60,490 nucleotides of DNA from Paenibacillus tianmuensis (GCF_900100345.1 NZ_FMTT01000036.1:1-60490); one strand, 5' to 3'; shown: positions 7,931 to 18,517, counted from the stretch's first letter. Notes: a model not told the origin generated them from the letters alone. Made by a program: numbers and translations.

Positions 7931-7965
7931 AATAAAAAAACCTTTCCGAAGTAAATTCGGAAAGG
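7931..7965 (-). terminator. Terminator after rpsI
   Basis: Ten-base-pair stem CCTTTCCGAA / TTCGGAAAGG with a 5-nt loop and a following T7 tract on the minus strand. It ends the truA-rplM-rpsI unit. Confidence 0.92.
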
Positions 7966-7981
7966 TTCGTTTGTGTCGATA

Positions 7982-8374
7982 TTAACGTTTGGAAAATTGA
8001 GGAGCGCGACGAGCAGCTTTCAAGCCGTACTTTTTACGCTCTTTCATCCGCGGGTCACGAGTCAAGAAGCCCGCTTTTTTCAGGGCGCCGCGGAATTCCG
8101 GATCTGCTTTCAACAGAGCGCGGGAAATCCCGTGACGGATCGCGCCGGCTTGTCCGGAGATCCCGCCGCCATGAGCCAAAACCAATACATCGTACTTGGA
8201 CAATGTTTCAGTCAGGTTAAGCGGTTGTTTTACGATCAATTTCAACGTTTCCAGACCAAAGTATTCGTCCAGCTCGCGTTTATTAATAATGATACGGCCT
8301 TCGCCCGGTACCAAACGTACACGTGCTACCGAATGCTTACGACGACCGGTGCCATAATATTGTACTTGTGCCAC
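7982..8374 (-). CDS. rpsI: 30S ribosomal protein S9
   Basis: A 130-residue S9, the same length as in B. subtilis. It starts [19 protein letters not shown], with central [19 protein letters not shown] and the conserved basic C-terminus ending APQFSKR, which reaches the P-site tRNA in the 30S head. Follows rplM by 18 bp, and a strong terminator closes the unit. Confidence 0.98.
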   Translation of the reverse strand: MAQVQYYGTGRRKHSVARVRLVPGEGRIIINKRELDEYFGLETLKLIVKQPLNLTETLSKYDVLVLAHGGGISGQAGAIRHGISRALLKADPEFRGALKKAGFLTRDPRMKERKKYGLKAARRAPQFSKR

Positions 8375-8392
8375 TAGACAGTCCTCCCTTTA

Positions 8393-8830
8393 TTAACCGC
8401 GAAGTTCCCAAACTTCAGGTTGTTGTGCTTGATGCGGATGTTCCGAACCTGCATACACTTTGAGCTTCGTTTTCAGGCGGTTGCCCAAACGGTTTTTCGG
8501 AAGCATACCGTGAATCGCCAGTTCCAACATACGCTCAGGCTTGTTGTTCAGCATATCTTGAGCCGAAGTCACTTTCAGACCGCCCGGATGCAGGGAGTGA
8601 CGATAGTACATTTTGTTTTGCAGTTTTTTACCTGTCAAAACGATTTTCTCAGCATTGATGACGACAACGAAATCGCCAGTATCTACATGCGGAGTAAATT
8701 GAGGCTTATGTTTGCCGCGCAGAATGCTCGCCGCTTCGCTAGCCAGACGTCCGAGCGTCTTACCGGTAGCATCAATGATGTACCATTTGCGTTCAACTTC
8801 ACTAGGCTTCGCCATATATGTGGTACGCAT
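8393..8830 (-). CDS. rplM: 50S ribosomal protein L13
   Basis: A 145-residue L13, an early-assembly 50S protein. It begins [17 protein letters not shown] and contains [18 protein letters not shown] and MLPKNRLGN. The ATG at 8830 is chosen over an in-frame upstream codon because AGGAGG lies 9 nt before it and the length then equals the family norm. It has its own promoter overlapping the truA stop and a ~125-nt structured leader that may be the autoregulatory L13 leader. Confidence 0.98.
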   Translation of the reverse strand: MRTTYMAKPSEVERKWYIIDATGKTLGRLASEAASILRGKHKPQFTPHVDTGDFVVVINAEKIVLTGKKLQNKMYYRHSLHPGGLKVTSAQDMLNNKPERMLELAIHGMLPKNRLGNRLKTKLKVYAGSEHPHQAQQPEVWELRG

Positions 8831-8956
8831 GTTAATGTTCCTCCTAAATCTATCTTCATCACAGGTCATTCATTTGTCATAGTTATAGGTTAAAACAAGT
8901 TGGTTGATCGTTTCATTGACCCGGGGCCGTGGGGTAGCCAGTCATAAGAAACGCCA
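8831..8956 (-). ncRNA. Structured 5' leader of rplM, possible L13 leader
   Basis: An untranslated leader of about 125 nt. A stem-loop is visible: CGTTTC (8953-8948) pairs with GAAACG (8914-8909), enclosing TGAC/GTCA and a GC-rich loop with GGCTACCCC. Bacillota rplM genes commonly carry an autoregulatory L13 leader at this position. Assignment to that Rfam family is from context, not from a model search. Confidence 0.5.
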
Positions 8957-8962
8957 TCTGTT

Positions 8963-8991
8963 ATTTTACTACATCGGCATGCAGTAATCAA
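8963..8991 (-). promoter_or_regulatory. sigma-A promoter of rplM-rpsI
   Basis: TTGATT (8991-8986) and TAAAAT (8968-8963) with a 17-bp spacer. The -35 overlaps the truA stop codon. Confidence 0.65.
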
Positions 8992-9764
8992 GCATTTGGC
9001 GCATCTTTTCCGTAAAAAACTTCCCACAGCATAAGCCCGTGCGCCATCGCCGTCGGCCCTGCCAAAGCCCTGTCTTTCGCTGCCAAGACGTCGCGAATAC
9101 TAGACGGGCTCCGCTTCCCTTCGCCAACCTCAATCAAGGTACCTACAATGATCCGCACCATATTATATAAGAAACCGCTGCCGGAAAAATAAATGTGGAT
9201 AGCGTACGATTGCAAGTGCGGCTCTATCGGTTCGCACTCCAAGCGAGCTTCGAAGATCGTGCGAACATGGCTTTCTGCCGATGACCGGCTCGAACAAAAC
9301 GAAGTGAAGTCGTGCTTGCCGACAAAGCAGCTCAGCGCATCCTGCATGGCCGTTACATCAAGGGCAGTCGGATGGTGAAACTCCGTGTTCTGCTTAAACA
9401 GGTCCGGATATTTCCCGCATCGCATCGTATAGCGGTACGTCTTGCGCTTAGCAGACCTTCGGGCATGAAAATCATCCGGCACCACTCTAGCATCCCATAC
9501 CACAATATCATCCGGCAAGCGCGAGTTCATCGCCATGCACCAGCGTTCAATCGGGATTTGAGAACCGGTCTGAAAATTATAAACCTGTCCCCGCGCATGA
9601 ACCCCCGCATCGGTCCGCCCCGAAGCCGTCACTTTGATCTCCTCGAAGGTGAGATGACGCAATGCTTGCTCCAGCTGCTGCTGAATCGTAATCTTCTGAG
9701 GCTGCGTCTGGAAGCCATGGTAGCTCATCCCGTTATAGGATACCGTCATGCAGATGTTTCTCAA
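8988..9764 (-). CDS. truA: tRNA pseudouridine(38-40) synthase TruA
   Basis: A 258-residue enzyme that converts uridines 38-40 of tRNA anticodon stems to pseudouridine. The catalytic-Asp motif SGRTDAGVHARGQV is present, with MNSRLPDDI and FLYNMVRIIVGTLIEVG further on. The start is TTG at 9764 (CGGAGGACTGCC-TTG), giving the usual MRNICMTVSYNG N-terminus. It directly follows the rplQ terminator; B. subtilis has three ECF-transporter genes at this point, which are absent here. Confidence 0.95.
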   Translation of the reverse strand: MRNICMTVSYNGMSYHGFQTQPQKITIQQQLEQALRHLTFEEIKVTASGRTDAGVHARGQVYNFQTGSQIPIERWCMAMNSRLPDDIVVWDARVVPDDFHARRSAKRKTYRYTMRCGKYPDLFKQNTEFHHPTALDVTAMQDALSCFVGKHDFTSFCSSRSSAESHVRTIFEARLECEPIEPHLQSYAIHIYFSGSGFLYNMVRIIVGTLIEVGEGKRSPSSIRDVLAAKDRALAGPTAMAHGLMLWEVFYGKDAPNA

Positions 9765-9802
9765 GGCAGTCCTCCGTGCTTGCAAAAACGAATTTTCGAT
9801 CC

Positions 9803-9850
9803 TACAAAAAAAAGGGTTTCATCAGAATCGTAAGATCCCGTCCACCCTTT
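9803..9850 (-). terminator. Terminator after rplQ (end of S10-spc-alpha run)
   Basis: AAAGGGT (9850-9844) pairs with ACCCTTT, with a 26-nt loop, followed by an uninterrupted T-run on the minus strand. The long loop suggests partial read-through into truA, which shows no promoter of its own. Confidence 0.65.
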
Positions 9851-9865
9851 CCCATCCTTTTTCTC

Positions 9866-10231
9866 TTAAGCCCGGTCTACAAGCTCCAAGTAAACCATTG
9901 GAGCAGCATCGCCGCGACGAGGTCCGAGCTTCAAAATGCGGGTATAGCCGCCTTGACGCTCAGCGTAGCGAGGAGCCAGATCGGAGAAAAGTTTTTGAAT
10001 CGCATCTTGGTTTTCGTTTGCCGCTTCGCGACGAACGAAGGAAGCCACTTGCCGACGTGCATGCAAGTCACCACGTTTTGCCAAGGTGATCAATTTTTCT
10101 GCGATGGAACGAAGTTCTTTGGCTTTCGCTTCCGTCGTTTGAATGCGCTCATGTATGAACAAGTCGGTTACCAGATCGCGAAACAAAGCTTTACGCGCGC
10201 TGGAGTCACGACCCAACTTTTGGTATGCCAT
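9866..10231 (-). CDS. rplQ: 50S ribosomal protein L17
   Basis: A 121-residue bacterial L17 beginning [20 protein letters not shown], with the conserved [19 protein letters not shown] and C-terminal [15 protein letters not shown]. It sits near the polypeptide exit of the 50S subunit. Last gene of the alpha operon, 49 bp behind rpoA. Confidence 0.98.
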   Translation of the reverse strand: MAYQKLGRDSSARKALFRDLVTDLFIHERIQTTEAKAKELRSIAEKLITLAKRGDLHARRQVASFVRREAANENQDAIQKLFSDLAPRYAERQGGYTRILKLGPRRGDAAPMVYLELVDRA

Positions 10232-10280
10232 GTGAGCAACCTCCTTCTGCTTGATTGGTCAGAGGTGCGCGACTTAAGAC

Positions 10281-11225
10281 TTAATCTTCCATTCTCAGGC
10301 CAAGACCAAGCTCTTCGAGCTTCTCTTGAACTTCCTCCAGAGATTTGCGACCCAAGTTGCGGACCTTCATCATGTCTTCTTCCGTTTTCGTAATCAATTC
10401 CTGCACCGTATTGATGCCAGCGCGCTTCAGGCAGTTGTAGGAACGAACCGAGAGATCGAGTTCTTCGATAGTCATCTCCAGAACTTTCTCCTTCTTGTCC
10501 TCTTCCTTCTCCACCATAATCTCAGCGTCCTTGGCTTCGTCGGTCAGACCGACGAACAGCATCAGATGCTCCGTCAAAATTTTGGCGCCCAAGCTTACGG
10601 CTTCTTCTGGGCGGATGCTTCCATCTGTCCAAACTTCAAGGGTCAACTTATCATAGTTGGTAACTTGACCGACGCGAGTGTTTTCTATGCTGTAATTGAC
10701 ACGAGTAATCGGAGTGTAGATCGAATCGATCGGAATCACGCCGATCGGCTGTTCCTCTTTTTTGTTCTTATCTGCCGATACGTATCCCCGGCCGCGATTC
10801 GCATAAATTCTCATATGCAGCCTTGCATCGGAGGACAGCGTAGCAATGTGCAAATCCGGGTTTAAGATCTCCACATCGCTATCGCCGCGAATATCGCCAG
10901 CCACAACAGCCCCTTCGCCTTCGGCATCGATCTCAAGCACTTTCTCCTCGTCGGAGTGTATCTTGAGCGACAGTCCTTTCAGGTTCAGGATAATCTCCGT
11001 AACATCTTCCATGACGCCAGGAACCGTGGAGAACTCATGCAGCACGCCGTCGATTTGCACGGACGTCACAGCGGCGCCCGGCAAAGACGAAAGCAAAATT
11101 CTGCGAAGCGAGTTCCCAAGAGTCGTTCCGTAGCCTCGTTCCAATGGCTCTACGACAAATTTGCCATAGGTGCCGTCTTCGCTCAATGATACGGTTTCTA
11201 TTTTCGGCTTTTCGATTTCGATCAT
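10281..11225 (-). CDS. rpoA: RNA polymerase alpha subunit
   Basis: A 314-residue alpha subunit, the same length as B. subtilis RpoA. The N-terminal dimerisation and assembly domain carries [27 protein letters not shown] residues near 27-50. The C-terminal domain (about 245-310) carries [19 protein letters not shown], which contacts UP elements and activators. The start is ATG 11225 after GGAGGGTGTAACC. It lies between rpsK and rplQ as in other Bacillota. Confidence 0.98.
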   Translation of the reverse strand: MIEIEKPKIETVSLSEDGTYGKFVVEPLERGYGTTLGNSLRRILLSSLPGAAVTSVQIDGVLHEFSTVPGVMEDVTEIILNLKGLSLKIHSDEEKVLEIDAEGEGAVVAGDIRGDSDVEILNPDLHIATLSSDARLHMRIYANRGRGYVSADKNKKEEQPIGVIPIDSIYTPITRVNYSIENTRVGQVTNYDKLTLEVWTDGSIRPEEAVSLGAKILTEHLMLFVGLTDEAKDAEIMVEKEEDKKEKVLEMTIEELDLSVRSYNCLKRAGINTVQELITKTEEDMMKVRNLGRKSLEEVQEKLEELGLGLRMED

Positions 11226-11350
11226 GGTTACACCCTCCTTCAAACGTCGTTTCCCTTTGGATAACTTAAGACGTATAAACGCGCAGTATGCCTATCCAAA
11301 TAGTATTCACAACTTTTGGAAAATTATACCGCTTAGCTTAGCAATCCTAA

Positions 11351-11746
11351 TTAGACACGACGGCGTTTCGGAGGACGGCAACCGTTATGAGGAATCGGTG
11401 TAACGTCTTTAATCAGGTTAACTTCCAAACCTGCAGCTTGCAGCGAACGAATCGCAGCTTCGCGACCTGCACCCGGTCCTTTAACCATAACCTCAACTGC
11501 TTTCATGCCATGTTCCATAGCAGCTTTTGCAGCAGATTCGGCAGCCAATTGCGCAGCAAACGGAGTGCTTTTACGCGAGCCTTTGAACCCGAGGTTACCG
11601 GCGCTTGCCCAGGAAATTGCATTCCCATGCGGGTCGGTAATGGTTACGATAGTATTGTTGAACGTAGAGCGGATATGAGCCACTCCGGAGTCGATATTTT
11701 TCCGATCACGACGTTTGGTACGAACGACTTTTTTAGGTTTAGCCAT
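11351..11746 (-). CDS. rpsK: 30S ribosomal protein S11
   Basis: A 131-residue S11, which lines the 30S platform by the E site. It has [20 protein letters not shown], the [14 protein letters not shown] block and the C-terminal [19 protein letters not shown] tail ending KRRRV. Follows rpsM by 21 bp. The 125 bp after it, before rpoA, hold no clear promoter. Confidence 0.98.
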   Translation of the reverse strand: MAKPKKVVRTKRRDRKNIDSGVAHIRSTFNNTIVTITDPHGNAISWASAGNLGFKGSRKSTPFAAQLAAESAAKAAMEHGMKAVEVMVKGPGAGREAAIRSLQAAGLEVNLIKDVTPIPHNGCRPPKRRRV

Positions 11747-11767
11747 TTAAAAGGTTACCCCCCTTTA

Positions 11768-12136
11768 CTATTTTTTCTTATTAGCTACCGTACGACGAGG
11801 ACCTTTGCGCGTACGAGCATTTGTTTTAGTACGTTGACCGCGAACAGGCAGGCCGCGACGGTGACGAACACCACGATAGCAGCCGATCTCGATCAGGCGC
11901 TTAATGTTCAGTGCGATTTCACGACGCAGGTCGCCTTCCACCTTCTGCGTTTTGTCGATGACGTCGCGGATTTTGCTTACTTCGTCTTCTGTCAAATCGC
12001 GAACGCGAGTATCGGCATTGATACCGGTTTGAGCGACGATTTTCTGAGCAGTCGTGTTACCGATCCCGAAAATGTAGGTCAGCGCGATTACTACCCGTTT
12101 GTCACGAGGCAAGTCTACACCAGCAATACGTGCCAT
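11768..12136 (-). CDS. rpsM: 30S ribosomal protein S13
   Basis: A 122-residue S13 of the 30S head, forming bridge B1 with the 50S. It begins [20 protein letters not shown], has the helix-hairpin-helix [12 protein letters not shown], and ends with the basic [18 protein letters not shown] tail that reaches P-site tRNA. First protein gene behind rpmJ. Confidence 0.98.
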   Translation of the reverse strand: MARIAGVDLPRDKRVVIALTYIFGIGNTTAQKIVAQTGINADTRVRDLTEDEVSKIRDVIDKTQKVEGDLRREIALNIKRLIEIGCYRGVRHRRGLPVRGQRTKTNARTRKGPRRTVANKKK

Positions 12137-12152
12137 TTAACACAGCACCTCC

Positions 12153-12278
<126 letters not shown>

Positions 12279-12281
12279 CTA

Positions 12282-12350
12282 AGAGTTTTCGTTAGAAAAC
12301 TTACTTCGTAAGCGTTAGCTGAGTTTCGTGAGAAAACTGACTTCGTACAT
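12282..12350 (-). repeat. Box-hairpin repeat, intact plus degenerate copy, upstream of rpmJ
   Basis: Minus strand: box GCTTACGAAG (12313-12304), 2 nt, hairpin AGTTTTC-TAAC-GAAAACT (12301-12284), then CTTAGGAGG (the rpmJ Shine-Dalgarno). A degenerate copy lies just upstream: GTACGAAG (12348-12341) and AGTTTTC-TCAC-GAAACT (12338-12322). Together they fill the infA-rpmJ gap. Related copies occur upstream of rpsN, rplX and rplJ. Confidence 0.8.
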
Positions 12351-12569
12351 TTATTTAAAACGATAGGTTATACGGCCTCTGGTCAAATCATAGGGCGAGA
12401 GCTCGACCGTCACTTTATCGCCGGGCAGGATCCGGATAAAGTGCATTCTGATTTTGCCGGATACGTGAGCAAGTATCTTATGACCGTTCTCCAGTTCAAC
12501 CTTAAACATTGCATTCGGAAGAGGTTCAATCACTGTACCTTCAACTTCAATTACATCTTCTTTGGCCAC
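12351..12569 (-). CDS. infA: Translation initiation factor IF-1
   Basis: A 72-residue S1/OB-fold protein, the exact family length, running [18 protein letters not shown] to [17 protein letters not shown]-1 occupies the 30S A site during initiation. The GTG at 12569 is chosen because GGAG lies 7 nt upstream; the ATG two codons earlier is too close to that Shine-Dalgarno. The start is two bases from the stop of the KOW-protein gene, which suggests translational coupling. Confidence 0.97.
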   Translation of the reverse strand: MAKEDVIEVEGTVIEPLPNAMFKVELENGHKILAHVSGKIRMHFIRILPGDKVTVELSPYDLTRGRITYRFK

Positions 12570-12571
12570 AG

Positions 12572-12880
12572 TCATTCTCCTTTCTCTTGCGCTTTCGCTG
12601 ATTCATGGTCCGCATACTTTGTCAATGCAAACCGCAGCTTTCCGTTGGTGACTCGACCGGTATTCATAATACTATCAGCCACTTCGCTGCTGATCGCCGG
12701 CAGAAGCTCAAGATGAATCACGTTTTTCTTTTTGGGTGCGTCTGATTTCCGTTGTCCGCCGTCTGCAATCCACACGTACCGTTGGTCTACGACGCCGATT
12801 ATGACAGCGTACGATCCGGATTCCCGTCCCCGATTCACCCTTACGATTTGTCCGATCTGGGGCATGTTCGATGTTGCCAT
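12572..12880 (-). CDS. KOW-domain RNA-binding protein (L14e/L6e/L27e-like)
   Basis: A 102-residue small basic protein. The N-terminal KOW-type beta fold (about 8-60) reads [30 protein letters not shown] and [11 protein letters not shown] follow. Proteins of this family sit between map and infA in many Bacillota and resemble archaeal/eukaryal L14e-type ribosomal proteins. The exact role is not established. The C-terminal third is charged and less conserved. It lies 6 bp behind map. Confidence 0.85.
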   Translation of the reverse strand: MATSNMPQIGQIVRVNRGRESGSYAVIIGVVDQRYVWIADGGQRKSDAPKKKNVIHLELLPAISSEVADSIMNTGRVTNGKLRFALTKYADHESAKAQEKGE

Positions 12881-12886
12881 CGTGCT

Positions 12887-13638
12887 TTACTTACCGGGCA
12901 GCGTAAAAATCTCGTAGCCGTCCGGCGTAATCGCTATGGTATGCTCAAAATGCGCGCACAGTGTGCCATCCACCGTCACAACCGTCCAATTGTCTTCGAG
13001 GGTCTTCACATAACGTTCGCCCACGTTGACCATAGGTTCGATTGCAAGTACCATACCGGGCTTCAGCCGCGGACCTCGCCCTGGAATACCGTAGTTCGGA
13101 ATCTGCGGCTCCTCGTGGAGCTTCGTTCCGATGCCATGTCCTACGTATTCCCGAACAACCGAAAAACCTTCATCTTCAATCACTTTTTGAATGGCGTGGG
13201 ATATCGTGTACAGTCTGGCGTCCGGCTTGGCTTCGGCAAGTCCTGCAAAAAGCGACCTTTCGGTTACTTCAAGCAGCTTGCGGGCCGTATCGGAAATCTC
13301 GCCAACACCGTAGGTCCATGCGGAATCCCCATGATATCCTTTGTACTCTGCACCGATGTCGATACTGATGATGTCACCGTCTTTAAGCTTTCGTTGACTG
13401 GGTATGCCGTGAACCAGTTCGTCGTTGACCGAAGCGCAAATACTGCCAGGAAAACCATTGTAGCCTTTAAAAGACGGAATTGCGCCCTGACTGCGAATAA
13501 AATCTTCTGCGATCTGGTCGAGCTGTTTCGTTGTAATATCGGGCTGAATGGCTTGCCGCAGCACCCGATGCGTTTCGGCGACAATCCGTCCCGCCTCCCG
13601 CATCAATTCCAATTCAGCAGCTGACTTACAGATGATCA

Positions 13639-13639
<1 letters not shown>
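12887..13639 (-). CDS. map: Methionine aminopeptidase, type I
   Basis: A 250-residue enzyme that removes the initiator Met from nascent proteins. The metal ligands Asp (SIDIGAEY), Asp (HGDSAWT), His ([12 protein letters not shown]), Glu (AIEPMV) and Glu (AHFEHTIAI) are all present. The N-terminus lacks a zinc-finger extension, so it is the short bacterial type Ia. The start overlaps the adk stop as TAATG. Confidence 0.97.
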
Positions 13640-14371
<732 letters not shown>

Positions 14372-14373
14372 TG

Positions 14374-15675
14374 CTATTTATTAATGAAGCCTTTGTAGTG
14401 GCGTTTGATCAGTTGGCTCTCGATTTGTTTCATCGTCTCAAGTCCTACACCGATAACGATCAGCAAAGACGTACCGCCAATGGTAACGGAGCTCGGCAGT
14501 CCAGCCACAGAACCGATAATCATTGGAAGGATCGAGATGGCAGCCAAGAAAAGCGCGCCGGACAATGTGATTCGGGTCATGACTCGCGTCAAGTAAACCG
14601 AGGTGGTTTTGCCCGGACGGATGCCTGGGACATATCCGCCATTTTTCTTCATCTGATCCGCCATTTGCACAGGGTTCATCTGTACAAATGTGTAGAAATA
14701 CGTAAAGCCGATGATCAACAAAACGTACAACACCATACCGAGCGGATGTGTGTAGTTCAGGTTGGTGATAATCCATTCCGCCACCGCGTTACCTCTCCAG
14801 AAGCTTGCAATCGTCGGAGGAAACATTAACAGCGAAAGTGAGAAGATGACCGGAATGACGCCAGCCGCGTTCACTTTAAGCGGAATGTGCGTCGACTGTC
14901 CTCCGAACATTTTACGGCCTACCACCCGTTTTGCATACTGCACCGGAATTTTACGAACGCCCTGCTGGACGAAAATCACACCGGCGATCAAGGCAATGAC
15001 CACGACGGCAATAATAACGACCTTCAAGATGTTAAGGAAGAGCGCGCCGCCCGCATCTGCAAATTGCGTTTGGTATATTTGTCCGATGCCAGTCGGGATT
15101 GCCGCAACAATCCCTGCGAAGATGATAATGGAAATACCATTTCCAATGCCATTTTCGGTGATTTGTTCCCCTAACCACATCAGAAAAGCAGTCCCAGCCG
15201 TAAGTACGATCGCGATCAAAGCATACGTCGTAAAGTTCGGATTGATCACAAGACCGGTATACAGTCGGTTAAATCCGATCGCCAGACCAAAGGCCTGAAT
15301 GATTCCCAGCACGATGGTCCCGTAACGGGTGATTTGGCTTAACTTCTTTCTGCCGACTTCTCCTTCTTTAGCCCATTGCGTGAATGTCGGAATGACATCC
15401 ATGGAAAGAAGCTGCACGATGATGGATGCCGTGATATACGGCATAATCCCCATCGCGAAGATGGAGAATTGGAACAACGCGCCGCCGGAGAATGTATTCA
15501 GCAAGCCGAATACACCACCTGCGTTAGCTTGGTCTTGAGCCTTGAGAATTTCTGTGTTGATGTTAGGTACCGGAATAAAAGCACCAATTCTGTAGACGAG
15601 CAGCACCAGAAGAGTGAACAGGATCCGTTTCCTCAGATCGTCTACTTTCATAATATTGGATATGGTACGAAACAT
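14374..15675 (-). CDS. secY: Protein translocase subunit SecY
   Basis: A 433-residue channel subunit of the SecYEG translocon with about ten membrane helices. Recognisable segments are FSGGALFQFSIFAMGIMPYI (helix 2/plug area), the cytoplasmic loop before KIPVQYAKRVVGR, and the late NGGYVPGIRPGKTTSVYL. The N-terminus [18 protein letters not shown] is typical. It starts within the rplO stop (TAATG overlap), tying expression to the spc operon. Confidence 0.98.
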   Translation of the reverse strand: MFRTISNIMKVDDLRKRILFTLLVLLVYRIGAFIPVPNINTEILKAQDQANAGGVFGLLNTFSGGALFQFSIFAMGIMPYITASIIVQLLSMDVIPTFTQWAKEGEVGRKKLSQITRYGTIVLGIIQAFGLAIGFNRLYTGLVINPNFTTYALIAIVLTAGTAFLMWLGEQITENGIGNGISIIIFAGIVAAIPTGIGQIYQTQFADAGGALFLNILKVVIIAVVVIALIAGVIFVQQGVRKIPVQYAKRVVGRKMFGGQSTHIPLKVNAAGVIPVIFSLSLLMFPPTIASFWRGNAVAEWIITNLNYTHPLGMVLYVLLIIGFTYFYTFVQMNPVQMADQMKKNGGYVPGIRPGKTTSVYLTRVMTRITLSGALFLAAISILPMIIGSVAGLPSSVTIGGTSLLIVIGVGLETMKQIESQLIKRHYKGFINK

Positions 15676-16115
15676 TAAATCACCTCGGTTTTACCGCCGG
15701 CAGCCTGAATTTTCTCTACCGCAGATTGGGAGAACTTACTAGCCTTAACGTTCAGTTGAACCGTGATTTCACCGTTACCCAAAATTTTGATGCCATCTTT
15801 AGGGTTTTTCACGATACCGGATTCCAAAAGAACTTCAGGAGTTACTTCCGTACCTGCTGCAAACTTGTTCAGATCCTCTACGTTGATAACCGCATATTCC
15901 GTACGGAATCTGTTGTTAAATCCACGTTTTGGCAAGCGACGATAAAGCGGGTTCTGACCGCCTTCGAAGCCGGGACGGACACCGCCGCCGGAACGGGAGT
16001 TTTGACCTTTGTGACCGCGAGTAGCTGTTTTACCCATCCCACTACCGATACCACGACCTACACGCTTGCGCGTATCGCGGGAACCTGGAGCGGAAGAAAG
16101 CTCATGCAATTTCAT
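15675..16115 (-). CDS. rplO: 50S ribosomal protein L15
   Basis: A 146-residue L15, the same length as B. subtilis, beginning [20 protein letters not shown], with the [20 protein letters not shown] core and [17 protein letters not shown]. The ATG at 16115 follows GAGGAGGTGCAAACG; the GTG three codons earlier lies inside that ribosome site. A late-assembly 50S protein. Confidence 0.98.
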   Translation of the reverse strand: MKLHELSSAPGSRDTRKRVGRGIGSGMGKTATRGHKGQNSRSGGGVRPGFEGGQNPLYRRLPKRGFNNRFRTEYAVINVEDLNKFAAGTEVTPEVLLESGIVKNPKDGIKILGNGEITVQLNVKASKFSQSAVEKIQAAGGKTEVI

Positions 16116-16148
16116 CGTTTGCACCTCCTCTAGCTATATGTTAAAACC

Positions 16149-16337
16149 TTAAGCTTCAATTTCTTTAACTTCGACCAAGTGACTTACTTGGTTAACCATG
16201 CCGCGGATTGCAGCATTGTCTTGTTGAGTAACGGATTGATGCAGTTTGCGAAGTCCGAGAGCCGTAACCGTACGACGCTGAGTTTCAGGACGACCGATCA
16301 GGCTGCGCTTGAGGGTAATTTGCAGTTGCTTAGCCAT
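16149..16337 (-). CDS. rpmD: 50S ribosomal protein L30
   Basis: A 62-residue L30, [20 protein letters not shown], with [16 protein letters not shown] following and a short acidic C-terminus. Between rpsE (10 bp) and rplO (33 bp) in the spc operon. Confidence 0.97.
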   Translation of the reverse strand: MAKQLQITLKRSLIGRPETQRRTVTALGLRKLHQSVTQQDNAAIRGMVNQVSHLVEVKEIEA

Positions 16338-16347
16338 GGTATCCCTC

Positions 16348-16845
16348 CTAACCTAAGAGTTCTTCTACGGTTTTACCGCGAAGCTTAGCAACCTCTTCCG
16401 CACGCTTCAGGCGCTGTAAGCCTTCCAGAGTAGCGTTAACCATGTTGATGGAGTTCGAAGACCCGAGGGACTTCGTCAGAATGTCGCCTACGCCTGCCAG
16501 TTCAAGAACCGCACGAACCGGGCCGCCGGCGATAACTCCGGTACCTTTCGAAGCAGGCTTAAGCAATACGCGTCCTGCGCCGAAATGTCCGATCACCATG
16601 TGAGGAATTGTCGTTCCGACGATAGGAACGTGAATCAGGTTTTTCTTCGCGTCTTCGATACCTTTGCGAATCGCATCAGGTACCTCGGAAGCTTTACCGA
16701 TTCCCGCGCCTACCCAACCTTTGCCGTCGCCCACAACCACGAGTGCGCTAAAGCTGAAACGGCGACCGCCCTTTACGACTTTAGCTACGCGGTTAATATG
16801 AACGACTTTTTCAGTCAGTTCTAATGTATTGGGATCAATACGCAA
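16348..16845 (-). CDS. rpsE: 30S ribosomal protein S5
   Basis: A 165-residue S5. The double-stranded-RNA-binding N-terminal part has [19 protein letters not shown], and the C-terminal domain has [21 protein letters not shown]5 contributes to decoding accuracy at the mRNA entry. The loop residues linked to spectinomycin resistance (KGGRRF) look wild-type. Confidence 0.98.
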   Translation of the reverse strand: MRIDPNTLELTEKVVHINRVAKVVKGGRRFSFSALVVVGDGKGWVGAGIGKASEVPDAIRKGIEDAKKNLIHVPIVGTTIPHMVIGHFGAGRVLLKPASKGTGVIAGGPVRAVLELAGVGDILTKSLGSSNSINMVNATLEGLQRLKRAEEVAKLRGKTVEELLG

Positions 16846-16874
16846 GTCCTTTACCTCCTTATTGATGAATTGGA

Positions 16875-17243
16875 TTAGAATTCAAGACCTGCTTCACGAG
16901 CAGCGTCTGCAAGTGCTTTAACACGTCCATGGTACAGGTAACCGCCGCGGTCGAAAACGACTTTCGCGATACCTGCGTTTTTCGCACGCTCAGCGATCAG
17001 AGCGCCGACTTTCGAAGCTGCTTCTGCGTTTCCGCCGTTGCCGAGCCCTTCTTTGAGCTCTTTGTCCTGCGTAGAAGCCGCTGCGATTGTTACGCCTTTA
17101 ACGTCGTCGATCAGTTGTGCGTACATATGCTTAGAGGAACGGAAAATGTTCAGACGAGGACGTTCCGTCGTTCCTTGAATTTTCTTACGAACGCGAAGAT
17201 GTCTTTTCAAACGCGCTTTGTTTTTATCGCCTTTGGTAATCAT
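16875..17243 (-). CDS. rplR: 50S ribosomal protein L18
   Basis: A 122-residue L18, which binds 5S rRNA with L5 and L25. [20 protein letters not shown] start, [20 protein letters not shown], and C-terminal [20 protein letters not shown]. The ATG at 17243 follows GAAAGGAG. A perfect ATCCGAA-C-TTCGGAT hairpin lies 10-30 bp upstream in the rplF-rplR gap. Confidence 0.98.
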   Translation of the reverse strand: MITKGDKNKARLKRHLRVRKKIQGTTERPRLNIFRSSKHMYAQLIDDVKGVTIAAASTQDKELKEGLGNGGNAEAASKVGALIAERAKNAGIAKVVFDRGGYLYHGRVKALADAAREAGLEF

Positions 17244-17308
17244 TCGAGGTTCACTCCTTTCGAGTTGGATCATCCGAAGTTCGGATTATGCGATCAGCTT
17301 AAGCAGCC

Positions 17309-17851
17309 TTATTTTTTCTTACCGGCTTTACCTTCTTTGCGAAGGATACGCTCGCCTTCGTATTTAATACCTTTGCCTTTGTACGGCTCAGGCTCACGAA
17401 CGGAACGAACTTTTGCTGCTGTAGCTCCAACCAACTCTTTGTCGATCCCTTTAACGATGATCTTAGTGTTGGTAGGAACTTCGAACTCGATACCGTTCTC
17501 CGGCTCGATTTCAACCGGGTGGGAGTAACCGACGTTCAGAACCAGCTTGTTGCCGGATTTGTTCGCACGGTAACCTACGCCGACGAGATCAAGAGATTTG
17601 GCAAAACCATCAGTTACTCCGCTAACCATGTTTTGTACAACGCTGCGGGTCGTACCATGCAGAGAGCGGTGCAATTTATTGTCGGAAGGACGTTCTACGG
17701 TCAGAACATTGTCCTCAACGCTGATCTTCATATCTCTATGCAATTCACGGCTCAAAGTGCCTTTCGGACCTTTTACCGTAATGAGTGTATTGTCAATAGT
17801 CACGTTTACTCCGCTTGGGATCGTGATCGGTTTGCGACCAATACGGGACAT
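17309..17851 (-). CDS. rplF: 50S ribosomal protein L6
   Basis: A 180-residue L6 with two similar alpha/beta domains. It begins [20 protein letters not shown], with [20 protein letters not shown] at the domain boundary and [20 protein letters not shown] near the end. The ATG at 17851 follows GGAGGTGCACAAC; a GTG three codons earlier is inside the ribosome site. Confidence 0.98.
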   Translation of the reverse strand: MSRIGRKPITIPSGVNVTIDNTLITVKGPKGTLSRELHRDMKISVEDNVLTVERPSDNKLHRSLHGTTRSVVQNMVSGVTDGFAKSLDLVGVGYRANKSGNKLVLNVGYSHPVEIEPENGIEFEVPTNTKIIVKGIDKELVGATAAKVRSVREPEPYKGKGIKYEGERILRKEGKAGKKK

Positions 17852-17882
17852 GTTGTGCACCTCCGTTCATTCAAAATCTTGA

Positions 17883-18281
17883 TTACCAAACGTAGCAGAT
17901 TACCTCTCCGCCAGCTTTGGATTGACGAGCTTCTTTATCCGTCATCACGCCTTTGGACGTGGACAGAATTGCGATTCCCAAACCGCCAAGTACGCGAGGC
18001 ACTTCTTGGCTTTTCGCGTAAACGCGAAGGCCCGGTTTGCTGATTCTTTTGAGTCCTGTAATTACGCGCTCATTGTTAGGGCCGTATTTCAGGAACAAGC
18101 GGATGATGCCTTGCTTGCTGTCTTCGATATATTCAGCGTCACGAATGAAGCCTTCCTTCTTGAGGATCTCAGCGATTTCTCTTTTGACCTTCGAAGCCGG
18201 AATTTCGACAGTTTCATGACGAACGACGTTAGCGTTGCGGATGCGTGTAAGCATATCTGCAATTGGATCGGACATAACCAT
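17883..18281 (-). CDS. rpsH: 30S ribosomal protein S8
   Basis: A 132-residue S8, equal to B. subtilis. Starts [20 protein letters not shown], with the C-terminal [21 protein letters not shown]8 binds helix 21 of 16S rRNA and organises the central domain. Follows the zinc-type S14 gene by 33 bp. Confidence 0.98.
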   Translation of the reverse strand: MVMSDPIADMLTRIRNANVVRHETVEIPASKVKREIAEILKKEGFIRDAEYIEDSKQGIIRLFLKYGPNNERVITGLKRISKPGLRVYAKSQEVPRVLGGLGIAILSTSKGVMTDKEARQSKAGGEVICYVW

Positions 18282-18314
18282 GTGTTGTGAACCTCCTTCC
18301 CGAGAGCTTAAAGT

Positions 18315-18500
18315 TTACCAGCTTGCTTTCTTCACGCCAGGAATCTGGCCTTTGTATGCCAATTCGCGGAAGCAAATTCTGCAAATTTTGAATTTCCGTA
18401 GTACGGAATGCGGGCGACCGCAGCGTTCGCAGCGTGTGTAAGCCTGCACCTTGAATTTCGGAGGACGCTGCTGCTTAATCTTCATCGAAGTTTTTGCCAC
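18315..18500 (-). CDS. rpsN: 30S ribosomal protein S14, zinc-binding (type Z)
   Basis: A 61-residue short S14 with four zinc cysteines (CERCGRPHS ... CRICF). This is the zinc-dependent form, so a zinc-free S14 paralogue may exist elsewhere. The start is GTG with GGAGG 9-10 nt upstream; the box-hairpin repeat at 18518-18548 sits directly 5' of the ribosome site, after rplE. Confidence 0.97.
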   Translation of the reverse strand: MAKTSMKIKQQRPPKFKVQAYTRCERCGRPHSVLRKFKICRICFRELAYKGQIPGVKKASW

Positions 18501-18517
18501 TTCAGTTTACACCTCCA

